A stretch of 64,000 nucleotides of DNA from Lepidostoma basale (GCA_022606425.2 JAHDVF020000164.1:1-64000); one strand, 5' to 3'; counted from the stretch's first letter, positions 39,601 through 42,954 are shown. Numbers and translations: made by a program. Notes: generated from the letters alone by a model not told the origin.

Positions 39601-42600
39601 ACCGAAACACAATGATACTCTAACATTATAAACTGTTAAAATTAAAAAGCTTTGTTTTATGTATCAAATTGTATTTTATTTTACGCAACAGCTGTTTTGT
39701 CAACCCATGTTGACATCATCAGGTGTTACAATAATGCATCAAATGTCAAATACTCGTGATTTTTTTAACGTTTATTTATTTGTTTTTATGTCAATTTGAA
39801 TAATTTACATATTTTATGTTTTACAGCTCCACCGCCATGGATTAATCCAACAGTACCAAAATCTCGAATATTCAGCGGAGGCGAACGAGAGCCAACTCCA
39901 AATCACAATGAAAACTACGGAAGGTTTAACCAGTTCCAAAGGCCGAGTCACGAAGTCAAAGTCACCCATGAAGACCCCTACAAGGAGTTGCGGAAGATGG
40001 AGAGACCCGTCAGACCCATAGCGCCGGGCCTCATGGACGGACCCCTTAGAAACTGGCGCACGCAAAAGGAAAACGTACCCCCAATCCTGGTTGCAGCTTC
40101 CAACACAGAGGAAATAACGGTAATTAATCCAACGAGTGAAACTCCCGTCCAAATAGCCAAATTGAGTCCTGCGGTTATTGTAATAATAGCAGTGGCAGTA
40201 CCTTTTATAGTGGCAGTTGTGTTATCATTGATTTATTGGAGAAGGCAAAAGATGAGATCCATACTTACACAAAATAAACAAGTAAACGTTTGTTCTAATG
40301 GTGATTTACACGATGGTGACGCTAACAATTGTTATGAAAAAGATATTGGCGACGATGAAACTAAAACAGGCTGCAACGTCTTCAAAATAATAAAGTACTC
40401 TTCAGACAATAACATAACCGACGATTTTTACGAGCCAGTCAAGAATCAAGCCATGGAAGGTTCCAAAACTCCCAAATCTGATGATTCAGGTGGATTTGGA
40501 CAGAGATTCAAACTAAGAAGACACATGAGTAACAGTACAATTGACGCTCAGACCAAGGTCAGAGATTGGATTGCCCATGAGATTGTTCAGAGGTGTTCAC
40601 CAAGATTTTTGAGGAAAACTGAGGAACCCAAACAGGAACAAAAGCATTTCAGTAGTAATCTTGTTAATATCCCGTACAATAGTAAATCTGCGATTGATGA
40701 AATATCAAAAGATATCCCGAAGCCGAATTGTAAAATTGGTTCCCTTACCGGTTCTTTAAAAGCTCCAACCAACTCTACTACTTCTGTTGGAGCTTTGGAG
40801 AAACAGTTGAAGACAAATACAGATAAGAAAAAAAGCTCGCAAGGTTCTAAAAAGAATTCGAGGCACACCGGCTCGGCAAAAAGTTCAAAGCCAAGCGTTT
40901 CAACAAAATCAGGCAAAAGTCATCATAGTCAAGAAAAAAATGCGTCTGATGGTAGTTTGAAACGGGAAAAGCCAATGAAGGTGTCAGTTGCAATAGATGC
41001 TACCCCAGCAACCAGGAGCAGTTCAGTTCTAAAACAGCAACCAATTGAGTTTTCAAAATCTTTGGATTATTGCTGCTACCTTGACGACTCATATCCAGTT
41101 TCAACCTCGCCTCTCCGAAGATCTCAAACGGTTGAAGATTTTATTAAGCGTTCATCAAAGGAAGGTCTTCCTACTGAAAATGTTTTCAAGAGCACAGTTA
41201 ATTTGAAGGTCTCAGCAAAAGATACGAATCCATCAGAGGTTATCAAGATAACTCACAAGCACTCAGCCTCAGATCCTGTCAAAGATATCAATTATGCCGA
41301 TATGTTTCCTTATAGAATCGGTCCAAAACAACCCGGCTCGTTTCATACATTCAGTACATTACAGCCTCCAGCTGCGTTTAGAAATGACATTAATGTAACT
41401 TCAAGAGATGATCACAATGGGTTGAAAAAAACAATGACACCCGAAGAATCTCTCATGAACATGAAGAGAAGAAATTATCCCAAAGTCCTCCCAGATTTAC
41501 CAAAATCGGGTGACACTGTTTTGACTTTAGCGCAGAAGCGTCTTTCTCTCCCACCACAAAATCATTTGCTCTTGTTGCCAACGTTTGAAGAAAAATCCAT
41601 ATCCAATTCAGAGGCAAGTACTCCAACTGAGTTGAAGTCATTCATGAGATGTCCGCCATTACCTCCACCGAGGACTTCATCAACTCTTGGAAGAAAACAT
41701 AGCAATATCCAAGAACATCCTTATGAAGTCATGAACGCTAAGAGAAACATGCCTCCTAATTATTGTGAAATGTCTTCAAACACCTTACCTAATTCTCTAC
41801 GCTTCAACACAAATCCATCAGAAATTATGCAACTCTATGCGCAAGTCAAAAACAAACCAAAAAATAGAGTTAACATGATGGAATTGGAAATGAGTGATGT
41901 TTCTCAAAGTGATCAAACCGACAGTGAAAGGGAAGACGAAAATCAATACTCTTCTCACGAAGCAATCAAACCGAAACCTAGAGTTATTGTGACAGCAAAC
42001 CCGGGTGATCCAGTTAGAGTAATGGACCCCAAAGTTATAATAAGACCCATCATAAACAAAAACCCAAACATAAACAAGCTAACTAGCATCCCAAGGGTAG
42101 TTGCGAGAGACAACAGTTTTGATGATGTCGATATCAAAACACACGCTAATAAGACTAATCCTCCGACGTTTCCAAAGGACGCAGTTCCAGTGGTTTCAAA
42201 AATAAGTACCGCCGATGCGAAAATGGGTAATCCATCTAGAATAACGGATGTAAAAAAACACATACCCGTTTATAAACCAGATTCCAAAGGTCCGCCGACA
42301 GCGGAAGAACTAGAAAGACAAAAAATTAAGCAGATACAACAGGATGTTGAAAAAAACTTAAAAGAAGCTAATATCACTCCTAAATCAAATAATGATGTAA
42401 TCATAACTACAGAAAACTTAACAAAACCATCATGCAAAGAAGAAATAAAGAAAAACACCAAAGTGGAAAAAAAAGCTTCATCGGTTAGCAGAAGCAATAG
42501 CGCTTCAAAAATTCCGAAAACGCCGACAATGGTTGCGAAAAATTCCAAAAAAGAAATAAAACCTCAACAAAGTCCAAAACCAAACAAAGCAAAGCCGCAG

Positions 42601-42750
42601 ACGAAGGCTGCTCCAAGCAAAATCAGTTCCATACCCAAGCCTGTGCCGAGTCAAAAATCTTCGATTGATTCTTGTGAAAATGACCAATCGACATCTGAAT
42701 CTTCAAATGACACTGAGTGCAGTACAGGAACTGTGAAAAAAATTAAATAA
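6497..42750 (+). CDS. Neuroligin gene A (3' eight exons of a synaptic adhesion receptor)
   Basis: Spliced gene joined as 6497-6647, 6949-7080, 20205-20372, 21612-21801, 28870-29021, 36985-37100, 38752-38916, 39827-42750. I checked every boundary: all introns are GT...AG, all phases agree, and the joined length closes in frame (1332 residues plus stop). The product is a neuroligin: an extracellular cholinesterase-fold domain, a juxtamembrane stalk, one membrane helix and a very long cytoplasmic tail. Established family role: postsynaptic membrane adhesion protein that binds presynaptic neurexins. Family hallmarks read here are FHRAILMSGSALSDWAL, FGPIIDGSVVP, APLVQT, SYFYVFG, HGEELAYVFGVPLG and YWTNFARTG-NPN. 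The exons with the signal peptide and the nucleophile-elbow region lie upstream of the window. Introns are 301, 13124, 1239, 7068, 7963, 1651 and 910 bp and are full of transposons. Which insect neuroligin paralogue this is cannot be decided by eye. Confidence 0.93.
6648..6948 (+). other. Neuroligin A intron (301 bp)
   Basis: GT-AG intron between phase-2 exons. No transposon recognised inside it. Confidence 0.8.
6949..7080 (+). CDS. Neuroligin A exon (cholinesterase-fold core)
   Basis: The acceptor is gtttccag at 6941-6948 and the donor is GTAAGT at 7081. It encodes LSEIMAVRVLAPRF, then MTPFGPIIDGSVVPNEP and GVYKNLFK. The FGPxxDGxxVP block is diagnostic of cholinesterase/neuroligin proteins. 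The 43-bp minisatellite starts only 36 bases after this donor. Confidence 0.93.
7117..7417. repeat. 43-bp minisatellite, seven exact copies
   Basis: Units start at 7117, 7160, 7203, 7246, 7289, 7332 and 7375. Each begins aagctacgaaaatgacgaag and ends taacgccatggtat. I see no mismatch between copies until the last bases of the seventh. It lies 36 bases inside the intron that follows the exon ending at 7080. Confidence 0.95.
7645..7835 (-). mobile_element. Degraded RTE-like fragment
   Basis: The minus strand recalls the 3' end of the RTE-like family (ggcaga...tggaccgccacac...ctatcctg, then cgtgtcatgcac). It has internal deletions and no tail. Confidence 0.6.
7850..8250. repeat. Foldback element, H1 family, with two hammerhead-like cores
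   Basis: Inverted arms: tatacactttgtttataca on the left near 7885 and its complement on the right near 8190. Left core on the minus strand at 7925-7955: CTGAAGA, a 14-base loop, GAAA, then CATGTC. Right core on the + strand at 8126-8156: TTGAAGA, stem GGAC/GTCC, GAAA at 8147-8150, then CCTGTC. Read outward, both arms present the motif in opposite orientation. Confidence 0.7.
8885..10517 (+). mobile_element. RTE-like non-LTR retrotransposon, 5'-truncated, intact RT frame, (TTG)n tail
   Basis: The best copy of the most abundant element in the window. The endonuclease part is missing; it starts inside the region before the reverse transcriptase. It ends GGCGTGATGG followed by a (TTG)n tail at 10497-10517. 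Fragments of the same element occur more than 20 times here on both strands. Confidence 0.85.
8922..10493 (+). CDS. Reverse transcriptase of an RTE-like non-LTR retrotransposon (truncated ORF2)
   Basis: An open frame of 523 codons with the reverse transcriptase fold in order: QGAFMTGRGCMDQIF, motif A FVDLQKAYDRVN (residues about 148-159), motif B GVKQGCVMSPWLFNLYM (about 205-221), the catalytic YADD box (LLYADDAVLVADS, Tyr at residue 248), then a thumb/C-terminal region FVYLGSMFT...LMYGSEAWNW...LRRMCG and RGRPRKTW. Non-LTR elements copy RNA into DNA at a nicked target. The apurinic-type endonuclease that precedes this domain in full-length elements is absent, so the copy is 5'-truncated. The clade (RTE versus a relative) is my inference from the C-terminal motifs and the microsatellite tail. 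No stop or frameshift is seen, so it is a young copy. Confidence 0.85.
   Translation: MTEISLNEIVKSVSCMKGGKAVGYDCVALEFIKNGGPVVAAWLYRLFNQCLEEGYTPLDWRRAVIMPLYKGKGSRMDCGNHRAISLLSAVGKLYGRILIERVKKTTTERVWDVQGAFMTGRGCMDQIFALRTLAEKFMAKNRKLFCAFVDLQKAYDRVNRDKLWSILSEYGVSTKLIRAVASLYEGSTASVRVNGDITPWFDITKGVKQGCVMSPWLFNLYMDKCMKELKGINAGAKMSDLSVNCLLYADDAVLVADSADELQVLVSRMNEVCKSNDLMMNVGKSKVMVFEREEQMTVCNISVNEENLEQVKEFVYLGSMFTADARTDSDVERRVGAGNKVNGALKIVIGNKNLSMKAKTAVHNGVLVPTLMYGSEAWNWQKKDESRINAVEMRSLRRMCGRTIYDRISNADIRKECRAEEGIMNKIMKGSLRWFGHMERMDGERMVKKVYVNDVNGVRSRGRPRKTWYDQINQILKVGHVRSRRNRRACMTRCMNVEEAREVCQDRVVWRSILSAYPCGETA
10575..11215 (+). mobile_element. Non-LTR retrotransposon fragment (BovB/RTE-type C-terminus)
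   Basis: The + strand encodes a decayed reverse transcriptase C-terminus: GSVLTTDSNVDTDVKHR-like, GRVYKAAVRPAMLYGAECW, IKMLRWVGGITRLNHI, then LRESRLRWNGHVMPRD. One stop (TAG, about 10836-10838) and loss of frame afterwards. It is distinct in sequence from the abundant RTE-like family. Confidence 0.75.
11376..11570 (-). mobile_element. Degraded RTE-like fragment, TTAG-type
   Basis: The minus strand shows the end marker complement catcacgcggtctccccgat at 11392-11411 with a degenerate (TTAG) tail. Coding is destroyed. Confidence 0.65.
11600..11700 (-). repeat. Hammerhead-like arm relic (H7-like)
   Basis: Minus strand: a GAAA box followed by CATGTC (+ strand gacatgtttc, 11628-11637) and a degenerate TGATAA box. 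It resembles 23670-23735, which begins with the same ttttctcgacatgtttc. Confidence 0.4.
11821..11880 (-). ncRNA. Hammerhead ribozyme-like motif, canonical core (H6 left arm)
   Basis: On the minus strand: CTGATGA (11866-11860), a 15-base hairpin with stem GCTTG/CAAGC (11859-11845), GAAA (11844-11841), then CTAGTT (11840-11835). Bases flanking the core pair as helix I: ATGCC before the box with GGCAT after the cleavage position, then ATTG with CAAT beyond a small bulge. All invariant core bases of the known hammerhead are present and the predicted cleavage triplet is GUU. Helix III is a CUAG palindrome, so it would be weak or need dimers. Self-cleavage is inferred, not shown. Confidence 0.7.
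11950..12265 (+). mobile_element. Non-LTR retrotransposon 3' fragment with (GAA)n tail
   Basis: The + strand recalls the C-terminal end MKTLRSVAGMTL...KICNVKDVMQWGRLRRRFWRD, broken across frames. It ends ataataaagcagaagaagaagaag. The same family occurs at 18160-18600, 22815-23215 (minus) and 58462-58775. Confidence 0.75.
12531..12562 (+). ncRNA. Hammerhead-like motif, mutated (H6 right arm)
   Basis: CTGATGA at 12531-12537 and stem II GCTTG/CAAGC are intact, but GAAA is AAAA (12553-12556) and CTAG is GTAG. Expected to be inactive. Confidence 0.6.
12621..13847. other. Intron sequence, no family recognised
   Basis: AT-rich with a GC-rich island at 12960-13150 (gccgccggcagtagctctcg) of unknown origin. 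No coding exon joins in phase here. Confidence 0.4.
13848..14430 (+). mobile_element. RTE-like retrotransposon 3' fragment, (TTG)n tail
   Basis: Starts in the RRVGAGNKINGAL-like region and runs to GACGTGATGGTTTG(TTG)n at 14411-14430. Decayed: TGA at 14182-14184 and a deletion near 14220 that joins the region before RPRKTWHGQINQILKVGH. Confidence 0.88.
15180..15365. repeat. Foldback-like relic with a hammerhead-like motif
   Basis: The minus strand at 15270-15310 shows CGAAGA, a perfect 5-bp stem GGAGA/TCTCC and GAAA followed by CGTCGG. A partial second copy (cttcgaaacgtcgg) follows on the + strand near 15306. Confidence 0.45.
15377..16050 (-). mobile_element. RTE-like retrotransposon 3' fragment, (TTG)n tail, open frame
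   Basis: The minus strand has a 216-codon open frame (15399-16049), from EQVREFVYLGSMFTADGRTD to SILSAYPCGETA. It then has the TGATGGTTTG marker and a (TTG)n tail, here (CAA)n near 15377-15390. It is 5'-truncated before the YADD box. The open frame marks it as young. Confidence 0.9.
16051..16945. other. Intron sequence; hairpin at 16393-16416
   Basis: Contains a perfect 9-bp hairpin, gaggcccga/tcgggcctc with a six-base loop (16393-16416). A tRNA A-box-like string gagtggtttagcgg lies at about 16340-16353, without a B box. A second short palindrome pair (ctccgga) lies near 16563-16586. Possibly a SINE-like element; not classified. Confidence 0.4.
16946..17444 (+). mobile_element. RTE-like retrotransposon 3' fragment, (TTAG)n tail
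   Basis: Open frame 16965-17423 (MYGSEAWNWQKKDESRINAV ... AYPFGETA), then GGCGTGATGG and (TTAG)n with one expanded unit (17425-17444). AYPFGE instead of AYPCGE, and the tail type, place it in the second subfamily. Confidence 0.9.
17445..18159. other. Intron sequence, no family recognised
   Basis: AT-rich, no coding or repeat signal I can name. Confidence 0.4.
18160..18600 (+). mobile_element. Non-LTR retrotransposon 3' fragment (same family as 11950)
   Basis: Decayed coding of the type KVYKTCVRPIMTYG, then MKTLRNIFDTARED and PGRPPKRWINS. It ends near ggctactaggcctacactaag. The closest relative in the window is 58462-58775. Confidence 0.75.
18842..18942 (-). mobile_element. RTE-like 3' end fragment, (TTAG)n tail
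   Basis: (CTAA)n at 18842-18858, then the complement of the end marker (atcaagccatttcttcgg), then about 60 bases of the 3' coding end. It abuts a SINE head. Confidence 0.7.
18942..19011 (-). mobile_element. tRNA-derived SINE, head only
   Basis: The minus strand carries A-box-like tggcagagtgg and a weak B box (ggattccattcc) at tRNA spacing. Same family as 24480-24725 and 53475-53710. Confidence 0.55.
19830..19925. repeat. H5-like foldback relic
   Basis: The minus strand has AAGATGGTAGAGAGCTATT followed by GAAA, mirroring the H5 layout; the + strand has tgccgaaactagtgg. Strongly decayed. Confidence 0.4.
20039..20096. repeat. Interstitial telomeric repeat, (CTAAC)11 = (TTAGG)n
   Basis: Eleven perfect copies of CTAAC, 20041-20095, preceded by a partial copy. 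TTAGG is the ancestral insect telomere repeat. It lies about 110 bases before the splice acceptor of the exon at 20205. Confidence 0.95.
20205..20372 (+). CDS. Neuroligin A exon (cholinesterase-fold core)
   Basis: The acceptor is tttttcag ending at 20204 and the donor is GTAAGT at 20373. It encodes YELIYGCTELESYHLL through ERDALLRLYSQARF to LAATLKE. It matches the neuroligin segment (K)YDLLYGVTxxESY and continues the frame of the previous exon across a 13.1-kb intron. It is GC-rich relative to the surrounding intron, as expected of a constrained exon. Confidence 0.92.
20525..21230 (-). mobile_element. Non-LTR retrotransposon 3' fragment (LLYGSKTWTL type)
   Basis: The minus strand has an open stretch 21136-20663: HFKNLGSMITSSIDPDMEMK, CRIEAARSSFNKM, CYVWSKLLYGSKTWTL, LRRANCRRQLLKDLK, GKIEGQRSPGRR. 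It is the C-terminal third of an endonuclease/reverse transcriptase. The 3' end carries ggccaacgtcagggggacctg, shared with 48748-48842 and 54955-55042. Confidence 0.85.
21231..21611. other. AT-rich intron sequence
   Basis: No feature recognised apart from the splice acceptor at its end. Confidence 0.4.
21612..21801 (+). CDS. Neuroligin A exon (cholinesterase-fold core)
   Basis: The acceptor is actcag ending at 21611 and the donor is GTAGGT at 21802. It encodes the blocks RDSLLDILSDARVTAPLVQT and SYFYVFGHNSQAGEYAA. The LSDAxVxAPLVQT and SYFYVFxx blocks are strongly conserved in neuroligins. It ends in phase 0. A tRNA-derived SINE head begins only about 33 bases after the donor. Confidence 0.93.
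21834..22005 (+). mobile_element. tRNA-derived SINE
   Basis: Head 21834-21906 with an A-box-like tggcagagtgg and a decayed B box (agttcgatagcc). The family body follows: ggtctggtgtagaactcatg ... aaatggaaatagataagctacc. The 3' tail is missing. Confidence 0.75.
22060..22620 (+). mobile_element. CR1/L2-like non-LTR retrotransposon 3' fragment
   Basis: The + strand reads LHWL...YKALHGMAPAYISEFC, then FEVAGPSAWNNLPAYL and LRSRLKTHIFKLSF (open 22169-22453). This is the classic C-terminus of CR1/L2 reverse transcriptases. The 3' end has short (ATT)n repeats near 22608-22619. Confidence 0.85.
22815..23215 (-). mobile_element. Non-LTR retrotransposon 3' fragment with (GAA)n tail
   Basis: Minus strand: (GAA)n near 22830-22842, GHRPPRRPPKRWRD (about 22915-22955), and upstream a decayed KIYKTYV.....MRADATK region. 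Same broad family as 11950 and 18160. Confidence 0.7.
23216..23660. other. Intron sequence with a GC-rich island
   Basis: 23340-23560 is GC-richer than its surroundings and may be an old transposon; not identified. Confidence 0.35.
23665..23735 (-). repeat. Hammerhead-like arm (H7-like)
   Basis: Minus strand: TTGATAA, a 15-base loop region with GTA/TAC pairing, GAAA, then CATGTC (+ strand gacatgtttcg, about 23688-23698). The C of the CUGA box is T. Confidence 0.45.
23800..23945 (+). mobile_element. SINE body and tail without tRNA head
   Basis: Contains gataaattggctacctatca, gaattcaatataatagct and the 3' tail gggttcaattgacctgtgta, the same body as 24480-24725 (opposite strand). Confidence 0.6.
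23945..24045. repeat. Short inverted repeat (hairpin)
   Basis: Arms taatagtaaacacgattatc...gtggttt and aaaccacttaacaatcgtgc...ttactatta pair over about 33 bases with few mismatches. Confidence 0.6.
24095..24320. repeat. Foldback element, H2 family, two hammerhead-like cores
   Basis: The left core on the minus strand (24228-24204) has canonical CTGATGA, stem GGAGG/CCTCC and GAAA, but the bases that should carry the cleavage site are deleted (GAAAC runs straight into GTGTT). The right core on the + strand (24251-24281): CTGAAGT, a 14-base loop, GAAA, CATGTC, with helix I ACAC/GTGT. Confidence 0.65.
24480..24725 (-). mobile_element. tRNA-derived SINE, near full length
   Basis: Read on the minus strand: a head with A box tggcagagtgg and B box gggttcgattcc (+ strand ggaatcgaaccc, 24655-24666), body ggtctggtgtagaattcacg and tggctacctatcacatgtca, and 3' tail gggtcgaaacgacctgttgt followed by poly(A) (poly T at 24465-24483 on +). 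Confidence 0.85.
24726..25399. other. AT-rich intron sequence
   Basis: No feature recognised. Confidence 0.4.
25400..25560 (-). mobile_element. Jockey-like non-LTR 3' fragment
   Basis: The minus strand carries the RLFYxPxCRTDLPLVMPVGKAI-like end, the same module as 54350-54800, 60480-60790 and 61670-62020. Confidence 0.65.
25631..26165 (-). mobile_element. RTE-like retrotransposon 3' fragment, (TTAG)n tail
   Basis: Minus strand; the tail complement is at 25631-25650. 26155-25913 is open (MVVHNCVLVSTLIYGSEAWN ... LRRFGHME); later parts are frameshifted. Confidence 0.88.
26166..26956. other. Intron sequence, no family recognised
   Basis: 26260-26450 is GC-richer (gcaatgcgcgcgggcgtc) and unassigned. 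The rest is AT-rich. Confidence 0.4.
26957..27400 (+). mobile_element. RTE-like retrotransposon 3' fragment, TTAG-type
   Basis: Decayed frames with KKDESRMNAVEMRSLRQMCG, then MNKIMKGSLRWFGYMEKTNE. It ends GGCGTGATGGTTAGTTAG (27373-27390). An internal deletion removes the MTRCMNVEEA block. Confidence 0.85.
27872..28025. repeat. Degenerate tandem repeat, period about 31-33 bp, five units
   Basis: Units of the type ctatttatgacatgagttct(t)n aa recur at about 27877, 27909, 27940, 27971 and 28003 with substitutions. Confidence 0.65.
28026..28869. other. AT-rich intron sequence
   Basis: No feature recognised before the acceptor at 28869. Confidence 0.4.
28870..29021 (+). CDS. Neuroligin A exon with the HGEEL block
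   Basis: The acceptor is gtttgcag ending at 28869 and the donor is GTAGGT at 29022. It encodes SVHGEELAYVFGVPLG, then HFREEYSPQEKLFSELIM and YWTNFARTG. The His of HGEEL corresponds to the catalytic His of cholinesterases (established family alignment); neuroligins keep it although they are not enzymes. Whether the catalytic Ser is replaced cannot be seen because that exon is outside the window. Confidence 0.93.
29022..29760. other. AT-rich intron sequence
   Basis: 29335-29410 contains a weak inverted pair around acatgtttcggttatggcac / ggtcataaccaaaacatgcc, another foldback of hammerhead-arm style (GAAAC/ATG) but too decayed to assign. Confidence 0.4.
29764..30150. repeat. Foldback element, H1 family, two hammerhead-like cores
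   Basis: Long inverted arms meeting at about 29962 (gattatataaag-type centre: tctgacagatgttataaat / its complement). The left core on the minus strand (29891-29861): CTGAAGA, a 14-base hairpin segment, GAAA, CATGTC. The right core (30036-30066): CTGAAAA, GGAC/GTCC stem, GAAA, AATGTC. Confidence 0.75.
30300..30490. repeat. Foldback relic, H3 family
   Basis: The left part at about 30333-30372 has gacatattttaccttattaa...ggctttatcaaatg; the right arm aaatataataaaacttctag to gttttcattcgtattaat (30418-30475) matches the other H3 copies. The right core is lost. Confidence 0.5.
31146..31345 (+). mobile_element. tRNA-derived SINE
   Basis: Head 31147-31220: A-box-like tggccgaatggt, B box gggttcgatttcc. 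Body: ggtctggtatagaatttatg, aaaatggggatagattagct, caatcacatgtcatgagaat. The last 3' tail bases are missing. Confidence 0.85.
31475..31715. repeat. Foldback element, H3 family
   Basis: Arms ttctagaagttttattatat...gggaatgacatgtttcg and their inverted copy. The right core on + (31623-31653): TTGATAA, stem GCCTT/AGGGC, AAAA, CATGTC. The left core on minus keeps GAAA and CATGTC but has GTGATAA. Confidence 0.65.
31780..32040. repeat. Foldback element, H3 family, diverged
   Basis: Same arms as 31475-31715 (aagttttattatat, gaatgacatgttttgcc). The right core is destroyed. Two H3 copies sit almost side by side here. Confidence 0.6.
32041..32460. other. AT-rich intron sequence
   Basis: No feature recognised. 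Confidence 0.4.
32461..32905 (+). mobile_element. RTE-like retrotransposon 3' fragment, TTAG-type, decayed
   Basis: MAVHNGVLLPTLMYGSEAWN (32483-32542) is clear. Later blocks are shortened and frameshifted. It ends GGCGTGATGGTTAGTGAG (about 32887-32904). Confidence 0.85.
33338..33760 (+). mobile_element. Non-LTR retrotransposon 3' fragment (same family as 20525)
   Basis: CYVLPVLFYGMETWTLTKAI at about 33342-33402, then decayed blocks recalling LLQLILQGKI and FRGAVSRVEIAMILPNLR to about 33740. Many frameshifts. Confidence 0.7.
33839..33893 (-). mobile_element. RTE-like fragment, part 1 (split by mariner)
   Basis: The + strand reads ggcagaaagaatcaaccgcc, then acactgttattttctgata: the antisense 3' end of the RTE-like family. 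It stops exactly at the TA where the mariner begins and resumes at 35203. Confidence 0.75.
33894..35202 (-). mobile_element. mariner transposon nested in an RTE-like fragment
   Basis: Terminal inverted repeats: left cgagggttgccatttaactt at 33894, right complement aagttaaaaggcaacc-type sequence ending gcaacctgtgtt at 35202 (a few mismatches). Flanked by TA at 33892-33893 and 35203-35204. Length 1309 bp. Confidence 0.88.
33959..35040 (-). pseudogene. mariner transposase relic
   Basis: Minus strand. The C-terminal part is open over 120 codons: ILHHDNASSHKAHRTAEDLK (second catalytic Asp), FPFSPDLSPNDFFLFPTVKQ (third Asp), then WFKRMQKCIDLKSKYFEKQ. Upstream pieces in other frames: VRIMINEDWHVTCRQIEATL (helix-turn-helix region), HLGVRKICSRWISHNLTE, and a VTGHETWIYSYEPE block where the first Asp of the usual GDE is changed to His. 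Multiple stops and frame changes. It belongs to a different mariner subfamily from the two others in the window. Confidence 0.85.
35203..35410 (-). mobile_element. RTE-like fragment, part 2 (split by mariner)
   Basis: Continues part 1: catacatcctatcacgcacg (about 35220-35240), cgtcgatttctgcgacttct, then complement of the RPRKTW region, all antisense. Confidence 0.75.
35465..35930 (-). mobile_element. Non-LTR retrotransposon 3' fragment
   Basis: The minus strand has YGCETWCLGEYLTNGWRHLR and ETALQMKRFSAEL pieces, then WMDWSCVATRMFPGRCVGG, RRIDWQRTTSPGVPRLDL and EEEMRRLAAALD (35698-35483). It is the C-terminus of a further reverse transcriptase family. Confidence 0.7.
35928..36023 (+). mobile_element. 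RTE-like 3' end fragment
   Basis: Decayed ...gcgcgagattatactgg then ggcggtccatcctacccctc and GGCGTGATGGTTAATTAGTTAG tail of TTAG type. Confidence 0.75.
36222..36290 (-). mobile_element. RTE-like 3' end fragment
   Basis: Antisense end marker (catcacgccgttttt) with a degenerate TTAG tail. Only about 70 bases. Confidence 0.6.
36365..36535. repeat. H1 foldback element, left arm only
   Basis: The minus-strand core 36459-36429: CTGAAGA, a 14-base loop, GAAA, TATGTC. The right arm is missing, so it is a half element. Confidence 0.6.
36536..36984. other. AT-rich intron sequence
   Basis: A cttcgaaacatgttgagaaa string at about 36808-36827 resembles the H7 arm end. Otherwise nothing recognised before the acceptor at 36984. 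Confidence 0.4.
36985..37100 (+). CDS. Neuroligin A exon (end of cholinesterase fold)
   Basis: The acceptor is tttccag ending at 36984 and the donor is GTAAGT at 37101. It encodes NPNNPRKSSFLSLGPKDWNK and ends with NQSFVHLG. Together with the previous exon it restores the ARTG-NPN motif of neuroligins. It ends one base into the Gly codon after HL, the same intron position and phase seen at the start of the terminal exon of neuroligin B. Confidence 0.91.
37212..37660 (-). mobile_element. Non-LTR retrotransposon 3' fragment with (GAA)n tail
   Basis: The minus strand is open 37635-37237: MTAKSAEQLDAFERRGLRRI, then RWAGHVKRMPSSRTPKRLLE, GRKPIGRPKLRWEDEV and SWRRRILEVKARYGL. (GAA)n tail, seen as cttcttcttcttcg at 37213-37226. 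A reverse transcriptase family different from the RTE-like one. Confidence 0.8.
37661..38159. other. AT-rich intron sequence
   Basis: No feature recognised. Confidence 0.4.
38160..38735 (-). mobile_element. Degraded RTE-like fragment upstream of neuroligin A exon 7
   Basis: Antisense blocks in order: ccgcctacgaatgtggccgt, atggtcatgtcatgttttcctcg, gcacattcttctcagtaatctcatttc, ggttggcactagaactccatt. It ends with a decayed FVYLGSMF region (tgcttcccagataaataaat) about 20-50 bases before the acceptor at 38751. Confidence 0.8.
38752..38916 (+). CDS. Neuroligin A exon (C-terminal end of the ectodomain)
   Basis: The acceptor is actttccag ending at 38751 and the donor is GTATGG at 38917. It encodes IPPRISTRYRSRYMKYWNEV, then LPNMLKNHTSN and FRFGG. 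It aligns with the neuroligin G-x-KPRxxxHxRAxxVxxWxxLVP segment that closes the fold. It contains an N-glycosylation sequon (NHT). The intron just upstream carries a degraded antisense retrotransposon that runs almost to the acceptor. The 3' edge of the exon and the following intron are tandemly duplicated. Confidence 0.88.
38903..39170. repeat. Tandem duplication of the exon 7 edge and adjoining intron
   Basis: Copy 1 is 38903-39025 and copy 2 is 39047-39170. They share ggattac(a/c)ttttgattaat, ttttactatatagctgaaat and accnttttttacctttatta. Copy 2 duplicates the last exon bases, but the donor is changed (gatgttacgg in place of ggaggtatgg). Confidence 0.75.
39175..39320. repeat. H5 hammerhead-like arm, single
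   Basis: Minus strand 39237-39206: CAGTAGA, stem GGCAG/CTGAC-type hairpin, GAAA, CCGGTC. The first box departs from CUGANGA at two positions. Confidence 0.5.
39595..39790. repeat. H4 foldback arm, single
   Basis: The minus-strand core 39722-39687: canonical CTGATGA, stem GTCAAC/GTTGAC (perfect), then AAAA instead of GAAA, CAGCTGTT. It lies just before the acceptor of the terminal exon (39826). Confidence 0.65.
39827..42750 (+). CDS. Neuroligin A terminal exon: stalk, membrane helix, long cytoplasmic tail
   Basis: The acceptor is ttttacag ending at 39826; the stop is TAA at 42748-42750. After the splice-generated Ala it reads PPPWINPTVPKSRIFSGG, then a Pro/Asn-rich stalk. One hydrophobic helix (AVIVIIAVAVPFIVAVVLSL, about 40169-40230) is followed by the stop-transfer sequence YWRRQKMR. 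The cytoplasmic tail is over 830 residues, rich in Ser, Lys, Pro and Asn, with no recognisable domain, and is probably disordered. It contains proline-rich sites of SH3-ligand type (RCPPLPPPRTSS, about 41647-41682), the Lys/Ser runs KKKSSQGSKKNSRHTG, and a Lys/Pro-rich end. The C-terminus is CSTGTVKKIK, which is not a PDZ ligand. Frame usage is uninterrupted over 2.9 kb, so the exon is under selection. Confidence 0.92.
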
Positions 42751-42910
42751 AACACTAGCGTCACGCTTTATATAGTTTCTATAATATTAGAAAGCATTTT
42801 TATCATCAAGAATGTAGGGTTGAGATAAGTTTTTGTATTATTTGGCATTTGCTGATGATTCAACATACTCGTATAAATGTTGAAATTACTTGATCATTGT
42901 AAATAATGAA

Positions 42911-42916
42911 AATAAA
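42911..42916 (+). promoter_or_regulatory. Candidate polyadenylation signal of neuroligin A
   Basis: AATAAA lies 160 bases after the stop codon of the terminal exon, in AT-rich sequence. It is the first perfect hexamer seen downstream. Use is inferred, not shown. Confidence 0.4.
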
Positions 42917-42954
42917 AAATATTAATCGAAAAATTCCTTCGTAATGTATACTTA

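Noticed and set aside
40587..40916. Antisense open frames across the terminal exon of neuroligin A
   Set aside because: Shadows of the real frame on the other strand; composition mirrors the Ser/Lys-rich tail.
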